Shown piece after piece: positions 53,206-61,916 of a stretch of 64,000 bases of DNA (position 1 is the first letter of the stretch; each line of letters begins with the position of its first letter). Below the pieces are notes generated by a model. It saw only the letters and a program-made list of their open reading frames with translations. It was not told the origin of the DNA and ran no database searches. Made by a program: the position numbers and the translations under genes. Origin of the DNA: CAZPQK01 sp964588695 (GTDB taxonomy: Bacteria > Krumholzibacteriota > Krumholzibacteriia > WVZY01 > JAKEHA01). The stretch spans positions 62,001 through 126,000 of the forward strand of contig CAZPQK010000009.1 in assembly GCA_964588695.1 (NCBI GenBank). Reading direction: 5' to 3'.

Positions 53206-54084
53206 ATGATCCGCAAAATAGTTGGCTTTTTTGCCCTCGCCATGCTGGCAGTCCCCGCACACGCCGACACCTTTAGTGACCACTGGCACGACGGCCACGC
53301 CGAGCTGTGTGGATACAACCTAAAGGTGTCACGCTATGGCCAGACACGCGATGGATCGGCGGTTATGATTTTTGTAACCGAGCCGTTTAGCGAGAAACAC
53401 AGAGTCAAAGTGGACGATCCCAGTCGAAACCCCAGCGACACCTTCGACGCGCTAAAGCTGAACTTTGTTCGCGACTTTCAAACCGGGATTTATGACTACA
53501 ACACCATGGTATCGGTGTTTGTCCGTAGCGATACATTCGAGCCCAAGAAGGTCAGCTTTAGCAGTTCAGAGTGGTGCGGTCATGTTTACGAAGAGCTTCG
53601 TTTTGACCCAACCAAAGTGACCGGAAACTACTTTAGTTATTTCGAAGGCGAGAGCGGCGCGATTGACTTGCAACGCCCAACAGGTGCGATCAGCGAAGAC
53701 AATCTGTTTATCTTGTTGCGGGGCTTGCGCGGGGATTATCTGGGCTCCGGCGCGGAGAAGTCGGTAAAATTGCTTCCTGGGTTGTTCTATTCGCGGCTGG
53801 CGCACGACAAGCTGGGTTACGTCGACGCAAAGATCTCGCGACGTTCCCACGACGAAAAAGTGACGGTTCCCGCCGGCACCTTCTCGTGTAAGGTTTACGA
53901 CGTGCGCGCCGGCGATCGCAGCGGGGTGTTTTTTATCGAGGCGGCGTATCCGCATCGTATCGTTAAGTGGTCCCTTCCTCCCGATCAGTCGGGAGAACTT
54001 ACCGGATCGAAGCGCCTCAAGTATTGGAGCCTGAACCGCAACGGTGGCGAGTCCCACCTGGCGGACATTGGCCTCAAGCCGTAG
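53206..54084 (+). CDS. Exported protein, DUF3108-like, unknown function
   Basis: A 292-residue protein with a clear signal peptide (IRKIVGFFALAMLAVPAHA). The mature part is beta-rich, with EWCGHVYEELRF in the middle and VTVPAGTFSCKVYDVRAG and FFIEAAYPHRIVKW near the end, the latter resembling DUF3108 and related lipocalin-like exported proteins. No catalytic motif is visible. ATG 53206 is chosen over the GTG one codon earlier because AAGGAG is then five bases ahead. It follows the hydrolase-OsmC gene by nine bases and a terminator ends the pair. Confidence 0.7.
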   Translation: MIRKIVGFFALAMLAVPAHADTFSDHWHDGHAELCGYNLKVSRYGQTRDGSAVMIFVTEPFSEKHRVKVDDPSRNPSDTFDALKLNFVRDFQTGIYDYNTMVSVFVRSDTFEPKKVSFSSSEWCGHVYEELRFDPTKVTGNYFSYFEGESGAIDLQRPTGAISEDNLFILLRGLRGDYLGSGAEKSVKLLPGLFYSRLAHDKLGYVDAKISRRSHDEKVTVPAGTFSCKVYDVRAGDRSGVFFIEAAYPHRIVKWSLPPDQSGELTGSKRLKYWSLNRNGGESHLADIGLKP

Positions 54085-54108
54085 CCCGCTCATCAAGACT
54101 TAGCGAGT

Positions 54109-54130
54109 GCCCACCGTAAGGTGGGCTTTT
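54109..54130 (+). terminator. Intrinsic terminator before the mcc operon
   Basis: GCCCACC (54109-54115), loop GTAA, GGTGGGC (54120-54126), then TTTT. The 54131-54262 gap after it should hold the mcc promoter; TATGCT near 54188 is a possible -10 but no good -35 accompanies it. Confidence 0.85.
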
Positions 54131-54262
54131 GCTTGGCGTTGGGTCGACCGGCGGCGGGGATCGCGCTGGCCCCGTAGCGGTGGGATGTACTATGCTAGGG
54201 CCTCGCGCCGCCGCGCAACGCGAGCGGCAGTTCTATTTGACCACGCAACGTGCTGAGGCCAG

Positions 54263-55855
54263 ATGTACCGGATCGAATCCAAAGTCCAAACCAACTCCGA
54301 GCAGTACCAGGCCAACTATCGCGATCAAAAGGCGAGTTCCGAGTTGTTTCGTGAGCGGTTGCAGCAGGTAAAGGCTGGCGGACCCCCCAAGTATGTCGAA
54401 AAGCACAAGTCGCGCGGCAAGCTGACGGCGCGCGAGCGACTGGCGCGTTTGTTCGATCGCAACACGCCGTTTCTGGAGTTCAGTGCCCTCGCCGCGTGGG
54501 ACATGTACAAGCAGCAGGCGCCGGCGGCCGGTGTCATCACCGGTGTCGGAGTGGTTCATGGCCGCGAAGTTGTCGTTGTGGCCAACGACGCGACGGTCAA
54601 AGGCGGGACGTATTTTCCGACGACCGTGCTGAAGCATGTGCGCGCGCAGCAGGTCGCCATCGAAAACAACCTTCCGTGCATCTACCTGGTGGACTCCGGC
54701 GGCGTGTTTCTTCCGCTGCAGGCCGATGTCTTTGCCGACAAGGATCACTTCGGGCGTATTTTTTACAACCAGGCCATCATGAGCGCGCGCGGCATCCCGC
54801 AAATTTCGGCGGTTATGGGGAGTTGCACTGCTGGTGGCGCTTATGTCCCCGCGATGAGTGACGAAACCGTGATTGTTCGCGAACAGGGAACAATCTTTAT
54901 CGGTGGTCCGCCGTTGGTGAAAGCCGCAACCGGTGTTGACGTATCTCCGGAAGAGCTTGGAGGTGCCGATGTACACACCCGCATATCGGGCGTTTCCGAT
55001 CACATGGCCGACGATGACGAGCATGCAATCCAGCTCTTGCGCAACATCGTTGAAAACCTTCCGCGCAACGCCAAACATCCGCTGGCGATGCAATCGCCCG
55101 AGGATCCGCACTACGACCCGGAAGAATTGTACGGTATTGTGCCGGTCGACTTGACCAGGCCGTTCGACGTTAAAGAAGTGATCGCACGGATCGTCGACGG
55201 TAGTCGATTTCACGAGTTCAAACCGCGCTACGCGCAAACTCTGGTGACCGGATTCGCTCACATCATGGGGTACCCCGTTGGTATTGTGGCCAACAACGGA
55301 ATCCTATTTGCCGAAAGCGCTCGCAAGGGTGCGCACTTTGTGTCGATGTGTGCCACTCGTAAGATTCCGTTGGTGTTTTTGCAAAACATCACTGGGTTTA
55401 TTGTCGGCAAGGAGTTCGAGCACGGAGGAATTGCCCGAGACGGTGCCAAAATGGTGCACGCGGTAGCCACCGCGCAGGTGCCGAAGTTGACGGTAATCGT
55501 GGGCGGTTCGTATGGTGCAGGCAATTACGCAATGTGTGGGCGGGGTTATTCGCCGCGCTTGTTGTGGATGTGGCCGTCGGCCAAGATTTCGGTAATGGGC
55601 GGGCAGCAGGCCGCCGACGTGTTGTGGACGGTCAAGTCCGACAAAGAAGGCGGCTCGGAGGCCGACAAAGCCGAGTTCCAAAAGCCAATCCTTGAACGCT
55701 ACGACGACGAGGGCAGCGCATACTTTTCGACAGCCCGGCTTTGGGATGACGGTATTATCGAACCCACCGACACACGTGCGGCGCTCGCACTTGCCATCAG
55801 CATGTCACTGAACCAACCCATCCCCGAACATCAGTTCGGCGTGTTTCGAATGTAA
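54263..55855 (+). CDS. mccB: Methylcrotonyl-CoA carboxylase, carboxyltransferase (beta) subunit
   Basis: Carboxylates 3-methylcrotonyl-CoA with carboxybiotin in leucine degradation. The 530-residue protein has GKLTARERLARLFD, ANDATVKGGTYFPTTVLKH, CIYLVDSGGVFLPLQADVF and MGSCTAGGAYVPAMSDE, then FLQNITGFIVGKEFEHGGIA and VGGSYGAGNYAMCGRGY; the KGGTYFP and FLPLQ parts mark MCC rather than propionyl-CoA carboxylase. A hydratase and biotin carboxylase genes follow in order, as in liu/mcc operons. Confidence 0.94.
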   Translation: MYRIESKVQTNSEQYQANYRDQKASSELFRERLQQVKAGGPPKYVEKHKSRGKLTARERLARLFDRNTPFLEFSALAAWDMYKQQAPAAGVITGVGVVHGREVVVVANDATVKGGTYFPTTVLKHVRAQQVAIENNLPCIYLVDSGGVFLPLQADVFADKDHFGRIFYNQAIMSARGIPQISAVMGSCTAGGAYVPAMSDETVIVREQGTIFIGGPPLVKAATGVDVSPEELGGADVHTRISGVSDHMADDDEHAIQLLRNIVENLPRNAKHPLAMQSPEDPHYDPEELYGIVPVDLTRPFDVKEVIARIVDGSRFHEFKPRYAQTLVTGFAHIMGYPVGIVANNGILFAESARKGAHFVSMCATRKIPLVFLQNITGFIVGKEFEHGGIARDGAKMVHAVATAQVPKLTVIVGGSYGAGNYAMCGRGYSPRLLWMWPSAKISVMGGQQAADVLWTVKSDKEGGSEADKAEFQKPILERYDDEGSAYFSTARLWDDGIIEPTDTRAALALAISMSLNQPIPEHQFGVFRM

Positions 55856-55856
55856 C

Positions 55857-56654
55857 GTGGCCAATTGGAAAACCCTCAGAATTGCCCGCGACGGCGCGCG
55901 CGCCGATGTTGTTCTGGCGCGCCCCGACGTTCGCAACGCTTTTGACGAACGATTGATTGCGGAGCTCACCGACGCAATGTCGAAGCTGGGTGCCGACGAC
56001 GACGTTCGAGTGGTTGTGCTGACCGGAGACGGGGACGTGTTTTCGGCGGGCGCGGACCTGGCGTGGATGAAGAAAATGGCGGGGTATAGCTACGAAGAAA
56101 ACTTCGCCGACGCAAAGACCGCGGCCGACATGTTTCATGCGATCTATGCCTGTCCGAAAGCCACCATCGCCGCGGTAAATGGCCATTGTATGGGTGGTGG
56201 AATTGGCCTGGTGGCGGCTTGCGACGTTGCGGTTGCGGTGGACAGCGCTAAGTTTGCCTTTCGCGAAGTCATGTTGGGTATTTCTCCAGCGACCATTTCG
56301 CCCTACGTGCTGCGGAAGATGCCGGCCGGACAGGCGCGCGATTACTTTCTATCTGGCCGCACGTTCGGGGCCGATCGCGCGACTACGTTGGGTCTGGTCA
56401 ATCAGATTGTCGATCGCGACGGCCTGGACGCCGCGGTCGCCAAATGGACCGAGAGGTACTTGCGTGTGGGACCACAAGCGCTGGCGGCAACCAAAGCGTT
56501 GATCGACCGGGTCGCCGACGCGGACATCGAGTCCGTGCGCGACTACACAATCGACGTGCTGTCGCGGTTGCGGGTTGGCGATGAGGGGCAAGAGGGACTG
56601 TCTGCGTTTTTCGAGAAGAGAAAGCCAAAGTGGGATCCGGAAAGCGACAACTAA
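55857..56654 (+). CDS. liuC: Enoyl-CoA hydratase family, probably methylglutaconyl-CoA hydratase
   Basis: A 265-residue crotonase-fold enzyme. VVLTGDGDVFSAGADLAWMKKM forms the first oxyanion part, and AAVNGHCMGGGIGLVAACDVAVA the second, with the catalytic Glu region FREVMLGISPATISPYVL. Set between mccB and the biotin carboxylase it should hydrate methylglutaconyl-CoA to HMG-CoA in leucine breakdown; the assignment rests on context as much as sequence. It starts with GTG one base after the mccB stop and its end overlaps the next gene by about 25 bases. Confidence 0.85.
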   Translation: MANWKTLRIARDGARADVVLARPDVRNAFDERLIAELTDAMSKLGADDDVRVVVLTGDGDVFSAGADLAWMKKMAGYSYEENFADAKTAADMFHAIYACPKATIAAVNGHCMGGGIGLVAACDVAVAVDSAKFAFREVMLGISPATISPYVLRKMPAGQARDYFLSGRTFGADRATTLGLVNQIVDRDGLDAAVAKWTERYLRVGPQALAATKALIDRVADADIESVRDYTIDVLSRLRVGDEGQEGLSAFFEKRKPKWDPESDN

Positions 56655-58141
56655 ACAAGGTTCTAATTGCTAACCGCGGAGAGATTGCGGTGCGTGTCAT
56701 TCGTGCGTGCCGCGAACTCGGTATTCCATCGGTGGCGGTTTACTCCGAACCCGACCGCGATAGCCTTCATGTTGCGATGGCGGACGAAGCCATTGCTATT
56801 GGACCAGCCGCGCCCACCGAAAGTTACCTTAACATTCCCAAATTGTTAGAAGCGGCGCGTTCGTCGGGCGCAGACGCTATTCATCCCGGGTACGGATTTC
56901 TGTCCGAGAACGCGGACTTCGCGCAGGCCGTTGCCGACGCCGGGATCAATTGGATTGGTCCACCCGCGAAAGTGATTCGCGAGATGGGTAGCAAAGTCGC
57001 ATCGCGGCAACTGATGGACGAATCCGGCGTGCCCATCGTGCCCGGGTCATTGGAGGGTTCCAACGACCCCGAAACCGTGGCTGCGGCGGCGAAGGACATT
57101 AAAGGCGATTTGTTTGTCAAAGCATCGGCGGGCGGCGGTGGTAAGGGGATGCGCCTGGTCACCGATCGTGCAAATCTCAAGCAATCGATTCGCGAAGCCA
57201 TTGGCGAGGCCAAGGCGGCATTCGGCGACGACAAAGTGTATGTGGAAAAGCGTATCGCCAACCCGCGACACATTGAAGTCCAGATTCTCGCCGACGCGCA
57301 CGGCGATGTTGTTCACCTGTTCGAACGCGAGTGCTCCATTCAGCGTCGTCACCAAAAGCTGCTAGAAGAGACCCCGTCGACTGCGCTTGATGACGCGACC
57401 CGTTTGGAGATCGGCGCTGCCGCGGTGGCGGCGGCTCAGGCCGTGGGCTACGAGAACGCGGGCACGGTCGAGTTCATTTACGACGACGATGGGTTTTATT
57501 TTCTCGAGATGAATACGCGCATTCAAGTCGAACACCCAATAACCGAAATGGTAACCGGAATCGATCTGGTGCAGTGGCAACTAAGAATTGCCCGTGGGGA
57601 GCACCTCGGGTTCGCGCAAGACGGCGTGACAACGCGCGGCCATGCGATTGAATGTCGTATCTACGCCGAGGACTCCTCGCAGAATTTTATGCCGTCGTGC
57701 GGCGTCATCGGCTTGCTGCGTGAACCAACCGGCCCAGGCGTGCGCAACGACACCGGCGTGTACGAAGGTTGGGAAGTAAGTCCGTATTACGACCCGATTC
57801 TGTCTAAGCTGGTGGTGCACGCCGAAGACCGCGACGCAGCCATTGCCAAAATGCAGGCCGCGTTGGACGAGTATGTGGTGCACGGGGTCGAAACATCGAT
57901 AGCTATTCATCGTCGAATACTTTCCAACCCCGCGTTTCGCCGCGGCGATACCTTCACGAGCTTTCTGGAAACTCACCAACAGTTGCTTGCTTCGGAAGGC
58001 GCGGTTGTTTCCGACGACGTCTGGGTGGCAGCGGCGCTCTACGAGATGTTAAGCGAACCGGTGGTGTCGGATAGCGGTGGCGGTACGATCGCTGGAGACG
58101 AGACCTGGCGGCGAATTGGTGGATGGGAGATCGCAGACTAA
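56630..58141 (+). CDS. mccA: Methylcrotonyl-CoA carboxylase, biotin carboxylase part
   Basis: A 503-residue ATP-grasp biotin carboxylase. NKVLIANRGEIAVRVIRACRE begins the N-domain, KASAGGGGKGMRLV is the ATP loop, ERECSIQRRHQKLLEETPS and FLEMNTRIQVEHPITE are catalytic. It lacks the biotin carrier domain usual in MccA of about 660 residues; that domain is in the next gene, whose ATG overlaps this stop (TAATG). The only plausible start is GTG 56630, inside the hydratase gene. Confidence 0.92.
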   Translation: MGSGKRQLNKVLIANRGEIAVRVIRACRELGIPSVAVYSEPDRDSLHVAMADEAIAIGPAAPTESYLNIPKLLEAARSSGADAIHPGYGFLSENADFAQAVADAGINWIGPPAKVIREMGSKVASRQLMDESGVPIVPGSLEGSNDPETVAAAAKDIKGDLFVKASAGGGGKGMRLVTDRANLKQSIREAIGEAKAAFGDDKVYVEKRIANPRHIEVQILADAHGDVVHLFERECSIQRRHQKLLEETPSTALDDATRLEIGAAAVAAAQAVGYENAGTVEFIYDDDGFYFLEMNTRIQVEHPITEMVTGIDLVQWQLRIARGEHLGFAQDGVTTRGHAIECRIYAEDSSQNFMPSCGVIGLLREPTGPGVRNDTGVYEGWEVSPYYDPILSKLVVHAEDRDAAIAKMQAALDEYVVHGVETSIAIHRRILSNPAFRRGDTFTSFLETHQQLLASEGAVVSDDVWVAAALYEMLSEPVVSDSGGGTIAGDETWRRIGGWEIAD

Positions 58142-58641
58142 TGTTCGACTTCCGAATTGGCGACGAAGAACGAGCCGTGGCGATTACCAAATCTGGTGCC
58201 GGTTGGACGCTGACGATTGATGAACGGGACGTTCGTGTCGAGTCGGCTGCACTAGTTGGTAACGAGTTGCGGATCCTAAGCGAAGGGCGCTCGCTGCGGG
58301 TGCTGGTGTCGAAGGCCGACGACGGTTTGAACCTGACGCTCCACGGCGAAACCTATCACGTGGACACCGGCGGTGATCAGACCCGGGCGTCCAGCGGCGG
58401 TGGCGCTGGCGACGGCAAGCTGGAAGCGCCGATGCCCGGCAACATCGTTGGTCTGCCGGTGTCGGAAGGAGACGAAGTCGCCGCCGGACAGCCGATCGTA
58501 ATTTTGGAATCGATGAAAATGCAAAACGAGATCGCAGCCACTGTCGCCGGTCGTGTGAAAGCCATCCACTGCGCGGTGGGCGACCAGGTGGGGTTTGGTG
58601 ATTTGCTCGCCGAGATCGAACCGATCGGAGAGCCGACTTGA
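58141..58641 (+). CDS. Biotin carboxyl carrier protein of methylcrotonyl-CoA carboxylase
   Basis: A 166-residue protein. The first 75 residues resemble the linking (BT-like) domain of acyl-CoA carboxylases; a Gly-rich linker follows, then the biotinyl domain with LEAPMPGNIVGLPV and the biotin lysine in ILESMKMQNEI. It would carry CO2 from the preceding biotin carboxylase to MccB. It looks like the C-terminal part of a usual MccA separated by a clean stop/start. The stop overlaps the uppP TTG start (TTGA). Confidence 0.92.
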   Translation: MFDFRIGDEERAVAITKSGAGWTLTIDERDVRVESAALVGNELRILSEGRSLRVLVSKADDGLNLTLHGETYHVDTGGDQTRASSGGGAGDGKLEAPMPGNIVGLPVSEGDEVAAGQPIVILESMKMQNEIAATVAGRVKAIHCAVGDQVGFGDLLAEIEPIGEPT

Positions 58642-59459
58642 GTGATCTTGTAAAGGCGATCATTCTGGGCATCGTGCAAGCGATCACCGAATTCTTGCCC
58701 ATTTCTTCTTCCGGGCACCTGATCCTTTTCCGTGAGTTTCTTGAGTTTACCAGCGTCGACGGGTTGACCTTCGATGTCGCGTTGCACGTAGGTACTTTGC
58801 TTGCCATCGTTATCTACTTTCGTCACGACGTCGCGCGGTTGTTGCGCGGTCTTGTGGGGCTCATCAAAACTACTTCGCCGCTCGACAAAGACCGTCAGAT
58901 GGCCATTCATGTAATCATCGCCTGCATTCCAGCGGTCATCGTGGGGTTGTTGCTGGAAGACGCTATTGAACTTTACCTGCGCAATCCCGGCGTAGTAGTG
59001 GTCACCTTGGTGTTGGGAGGAATCTTGTTTTTGGTGGTCGAGCGAATGTTCGACTCGGTCGGTAAAACCGATGACCTTGCCTGGCAAAGTGCGCTGGTGA
59101 TTGGATTGGCGCAGACGCTGGCATTGATCCCCGGGGTGTCGCGATCGGGAATCACGATTGCGGTAGGGATGATGATGGGGTTGCAGCGATACGAAGCCGC
59201 ACGGTTTTCGTTCTTGATGGCCACACCTATTCTATTTGGCGCTGGGCTTAAGAAAGCGTTGGATGTTGACTACGGGGCACTAACGGGCGCAGAAGCCGGC
59301 GTCATTGTTGCAGGCGTAGTGACATCGGCAGTGTTTGGATGGTTCGTGGTTAGCGGGCTGCTTAAGTTTCTTCGCAGCCGTCGTCTGGACGGATTTGCCT
59401 ACTACCGGTTCGCCCTCGCAGCGGTCGTAGTGTTTGCGCTAGCTCGCAACTGGATCTAG
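58638..59459 (+). CDS. uppP: Undecaprenyl-diphosphatase (UppP/BacA)
   Basis: A 273-residue membrane enzyme that dephosphorylates undecaprenyl diphosphate, recycling the lipid carrier for peptidoglycan and polysaccharides. AITEFLPISSSGHLIL and PGVSRSGITIAVGMMMGL are the two catalytic signature segments; about eight membrane helices. The TTG start overlaps the carrier-protein stop, so this cell-wall enzyme is read at the end of a leucine catabolic operon, an unusual setting. Its TAG overlaps the stop of the convergent gene (CTAG). Confidence 0.95.
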   Translation: MSDLVKAIILGIVQAITEFLPISSSGHLILFREFLEFTSVDGLTFDVALHVGTLLAIVIYFRHDVARLLRGLVGLIKTTSPLDKDRQMAIHVIIACIPAVIVGLLLEDAIELYLRNPGVVVVTLVLGGILFLVVERMFDSVGKTDDLAWQSALVIGLAQTLALIPGVSRSGITIAVGMMMGLQRYEAARFSFLMATPILFGAGLKKALDVDYGALTGAEAGVIVAGVVTSAVFGWFVVSGLLKFLRSRRLDGFAYYRFALAAVVVFALARNWI

Positions 59460-60649
59460 CGCTTGCCGCGGAACGAACTCTTCAGCCCGCCAAAAGATTC
59501 TTGCCGCACCGCGACTGGGCCGGGGAACTGACGTCCATAGATACCCAGTTGGCCGGGCCAAATGATGGTTGCGGTTGCAACTCCAGCTTGCGCAACCGCA
59601 ACTCGTGGGGCTCCGAAAGCGGGACTAACGTTGACTTGTATAGGGCTGGTGGTGGATCCGTTAGTGTCTATCGTCGCCAGCAGGATGTTGTCGTTGGCAC
59701 CTACCCAGACCACGAACGTGACGCCGTTTCCCGAACCCGCATCCATCCCGCCGAAATTGTCGGCTGCGCCTAAGTCTATTCTGTTACCGATGGTTGTCCC
59801 GTCGGCGCCCATGGCCTGTGCGCCGGCGCTGCCCCCAACACTCCAAAGCACAGTATGGCGCCCATCCGAGTGAGTGGCGACGCGGATGTCGTTCACCTGG
59901 CCGTTCGATGGCGTGAAGTCCACCGTCAGTGCTGCCGGTCCGGCCGGCGCTCCGGTTGCGTCGTATCGGCGAGTTAGTACGCGCGGGTAACCGCCGGTAG
60001 GATTGCCTGCATAGGCAACGATGTATCCACCGTCGTCGAGCGCACCGATATCGAAGCGGGTCAGGCTACCGAGTCCGGTCGTCACGGTGTCGGTTTGTGA
60101 AACGGTGCCGTCGGGTGCAAACCGAAACACCTTAATCCTGGTGTCGGTAAAGTTACTACCGATCGAATTGGCCACAAGGAATCCGCCGTAAGAATCGTTT
60201 ATCACTCTCGCGTCCTCGACTCCAACGTTGCTACCCACATAAATCTCCGGGTCGGGACTGACCAACTGGCCGGTCACCGGGTTGAACACCGTTGCGTAGG
60301 TGATTTCCAGGCCCGTAGCCCCGTACAGCTGCCACGCAATCATCGCGTTGGTGTTGTCGCCGATGGCTATGTCGACGCCGAGATTCTCGTCGCCGGTGGG
60401 AGGCCAGGCGAGTTCCTGTTCGAACGCCGGCGTTCCAAAGTTGACGAACAAGCGCTTTACTGGATGCGCGTCTTTCTGGTAGCAGACAAGTACGCCACCA
60501 ACCGGGTTGTGGGTGATGATGGGATTGATGCCAACGGCAACAAGGTATTCGGGAGGCGTCTGGGTGCGAGCCGTAGTCGCAACCAGGATCAACAACACGC
60601 CCAAAAGAACCGACAGCCGTCGACCGGATGACATAGCGCGTGGCTTCAT
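59456..60649 (-). CDS. Exported protein of unknown function with basic C-terminal tail (paralogue A)
   Basis: A 397-residue protein I cannot name. The N-terminus (RRLSVLLGVLLILVATTA) is a signal peptide; the rest is beta-rich, with propeller-like repeats such as GGYIVAYAGNPTGGYPRVLTRRYD and GNGVTFVVWVGANDNI. It ends in ESFGGLKSSFRGKR, and the neighbouring gene ends in a matching SVGGIKSMFRNRQ. The pair look like diverged paralogues. Start could be ATG 60649 or 60634. It is three bases after the next upstream gene, so the two are cotranscribed. Confidence 0.65.
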   Translation of the reverse strand: MKPRAMSSGRRLSVLLGVLLILVATTARTQTPPEYLVAVGINPIITHNPVGGVLVCYQKDAHPVKRLFVNFGTPAFEQELAWPPTGDENLGVDIAIGDNTNAMIAWQLYGATGLEITYATVFNPVTGQLVSPDPEIYVGSNVGVEDARVINDSYGGFLVANSIGSNFTDTRIKVFRFAPDGTVSQTDTVTTGLGSLTRFDIGALDDGGYIVAYAGNPTGGYPRVLTRRYDATGAPAGPAALTVDFTPSNGQVNDIRVATHSDGRHTVLWSVGGSAGAQAMGADGTTIGNRIDLGAADNFGGMDAGSGNGVTFVVWVGANDNILLATIDTNGSTTSPIQVNVSPAFGAPRVAVAQAGVATATIIWPGQLGIYGRQFPGPVAVRQESFGGLKSSFRGKR

Positions 60650-60652
60650 ACG

Positions 60653-61810
60653 CTACTGGCGGTTGCGGAACATGCTCTTAATCCCGCCCACGGACGTTTC
60701 CTTTACGGGCACGAAGTCGAGCAGCCATCGGCCGAAGTGTCCGTCCGTGGAGTTCCATGCAACCAGGATCAGGTGGATGTGCGGCCCCGCGATAGCGAAT
60801 GACTCAAGACGCCCTCCTGTCCATTCGCTGGTGTTGACGGTGCCTGAAAATACTTGCTGGTTTACAGTCGCGGCATACTTGACGTGTCCCGGTTCTTCGA
60901 CCCACGTCAACAGCAACGCCTGATAGGTGACCTCCGCGCGCACGGATCGCGGTTGTGCGTTCGAAACTGGAAAGGACACAAGTTCACCCGGAACCGGCGG
61001 CCAACCGTCAAAACGGTACGCTTCCACCACACTCTTGGTTTGCCACGCAACGGCGATTGGTGACCCCCATTCCGTAGAAACAGAGACGCCTGCGTGCTCT
61101 GCGTCGTCGGGACTGAGAGTGCGAAGTGAAACGGCAGCACCATCGGGAGTCAGGTCACCGCCGAAAGTCTGCATCATCACTTGTGGGGCCGCGCCCGGTG
61201 ATTCCACGCCTGTCCATGCCAGGACTGGTCCGAGAGCGACTGACCACTGTATGACACGACGAAATCCAGTCTCAAACGTTCGCTGCGACAGAAGCGTCCC
61301 GTAGCGGTCAAACTCGAAAATCTCGAAAGCGGTTGGATCGGTAGCGGAGTAGTTCCAACAGACGAAACCAGAACCTTTGGCAACGACACGGGGATCGCTG
61401 GCGAACACCGACCCGGCAAGGTTCACTTCATCGCTAATGCGAACACCGGTCGTGAGGTCGTATACGGCGCCAACCGCTTGGGGCGCGAATGTTCCGTGGG
61501 CGTAGTCGATTCGTGTGACAAACGTCTCTCTGCCGTTACCAATCAGGTCGATACCGATCGACCCCGCGGCCGTGGGGGGTGTTAGTAAGTAGTTGAGGTC
61601 GGGCTGACCTTCGACTCGCAGGTAGGTGTTGGACTGATCACCGGAAGACTCGTTGATCAGGCTAATCCGACACGCGAAGTGATAGTCTATCGCTGCCATC
61701 TGTCCCTCGCCCCACAAGAACTCCTCACTCGCCGCCGCCGGGGAACAAAAGACAGCGACAGTCGCTAGTGCGGTTAGCGCAAGCAAAGCAGGCTTAAGTG
61801 GCGAGTTCAT
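60653..61810 (-). CDS. Exported protein of unknown function with basic C-terminal tail (paralogue B)
   Basis: A 385-residue protein similar in plan to its downstream neighbour: signal peptide (KPALLALTALATVAVFCSPAAA), a beta-rich body with WNYSATDPTAFEIFEFDRYG and QTFGGDLTPDGAA, and the end SVGGIKSMFRNRQ. The body suggests a propeller or jelly-roll; no enzymatic motif. ATG 61810 is chosen because AAAGG lies six bases ahead, rejecting an 11-residue upstream extension. A short conserved tail in two adjacent secreted proteins may be a sorting or attachment signal. Confidence 0.65.
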   Translation of the reverse strand: MNSPLKPALLALTALATVAVFCSPAAASEEFLWGEGQMAAIDYHFACRISLINESSGDQSNTYLRVEGQPDLNYLLTPPTAAGSIGIDLIGNGRETFVTRIDYAHGTFAPQAVGAVYDLTTGVRISDEVNLAGSVFASDPRVVAKGSGFVCWNYSATDPTAFEIFEFDRYGTLLSQRTFETGFRRVIQWSVALGPVLAWTGVESPGAAPQVMMQTFGGDLTPDGAAVSLRTLSPDDAEHAGVSVSTEWGSPIAVAWQTKSVVEAYRFDGWPPVPGELVSFPVSNAQPRSVRAEVTYQALLLTWVEEPGHVKYAATVNQQVFSGTVNTSEWTGGRLESFAIAGPHIHLILVAWNSTDGHFGRWLLDFVPVKETSVGGIKSMFRNRQ

Positions 61811-61863
61811 GCGATACCTTTCGGCGGCCCGGACAGACATCAAGCGTTAACCAAATCGTACCA

Positions 61864-61895
61864 CAAAAAAGAGGCACCCATCCGGGTGCCTCTTT
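61864..61895 (-). terminator. Strong, nearly symmetrical terminator after pepT
   Basis: AAAGAGGCACCC (61868-61879), loop ATCC, GGGTGCCTCTTT (61884-61895), a perfect 12-base stem. On the minus strand it runs into TTTTTT, ending pepT transcripts 22 bases past the stop. The plus-strand side ends with only TTT, so termination there would be weaker. Confidence 0.9.
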
Positions 61896-61916
61896 AAAGA
61901 GTGATTCGACAAGCAG

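Noticed and set aside
54233..55261. Minus-strand open frame of 342 codons inside mccB
   Set aside because: Complete overlap with a strongly conserved gene, no ribosome site and no recognisable motif.
56630..58641. Frameshift pseudogene of mccA
   Set aside because: Both halves have intact motifs and meet at a clean TAATG junction, so fission is more likely than damage.
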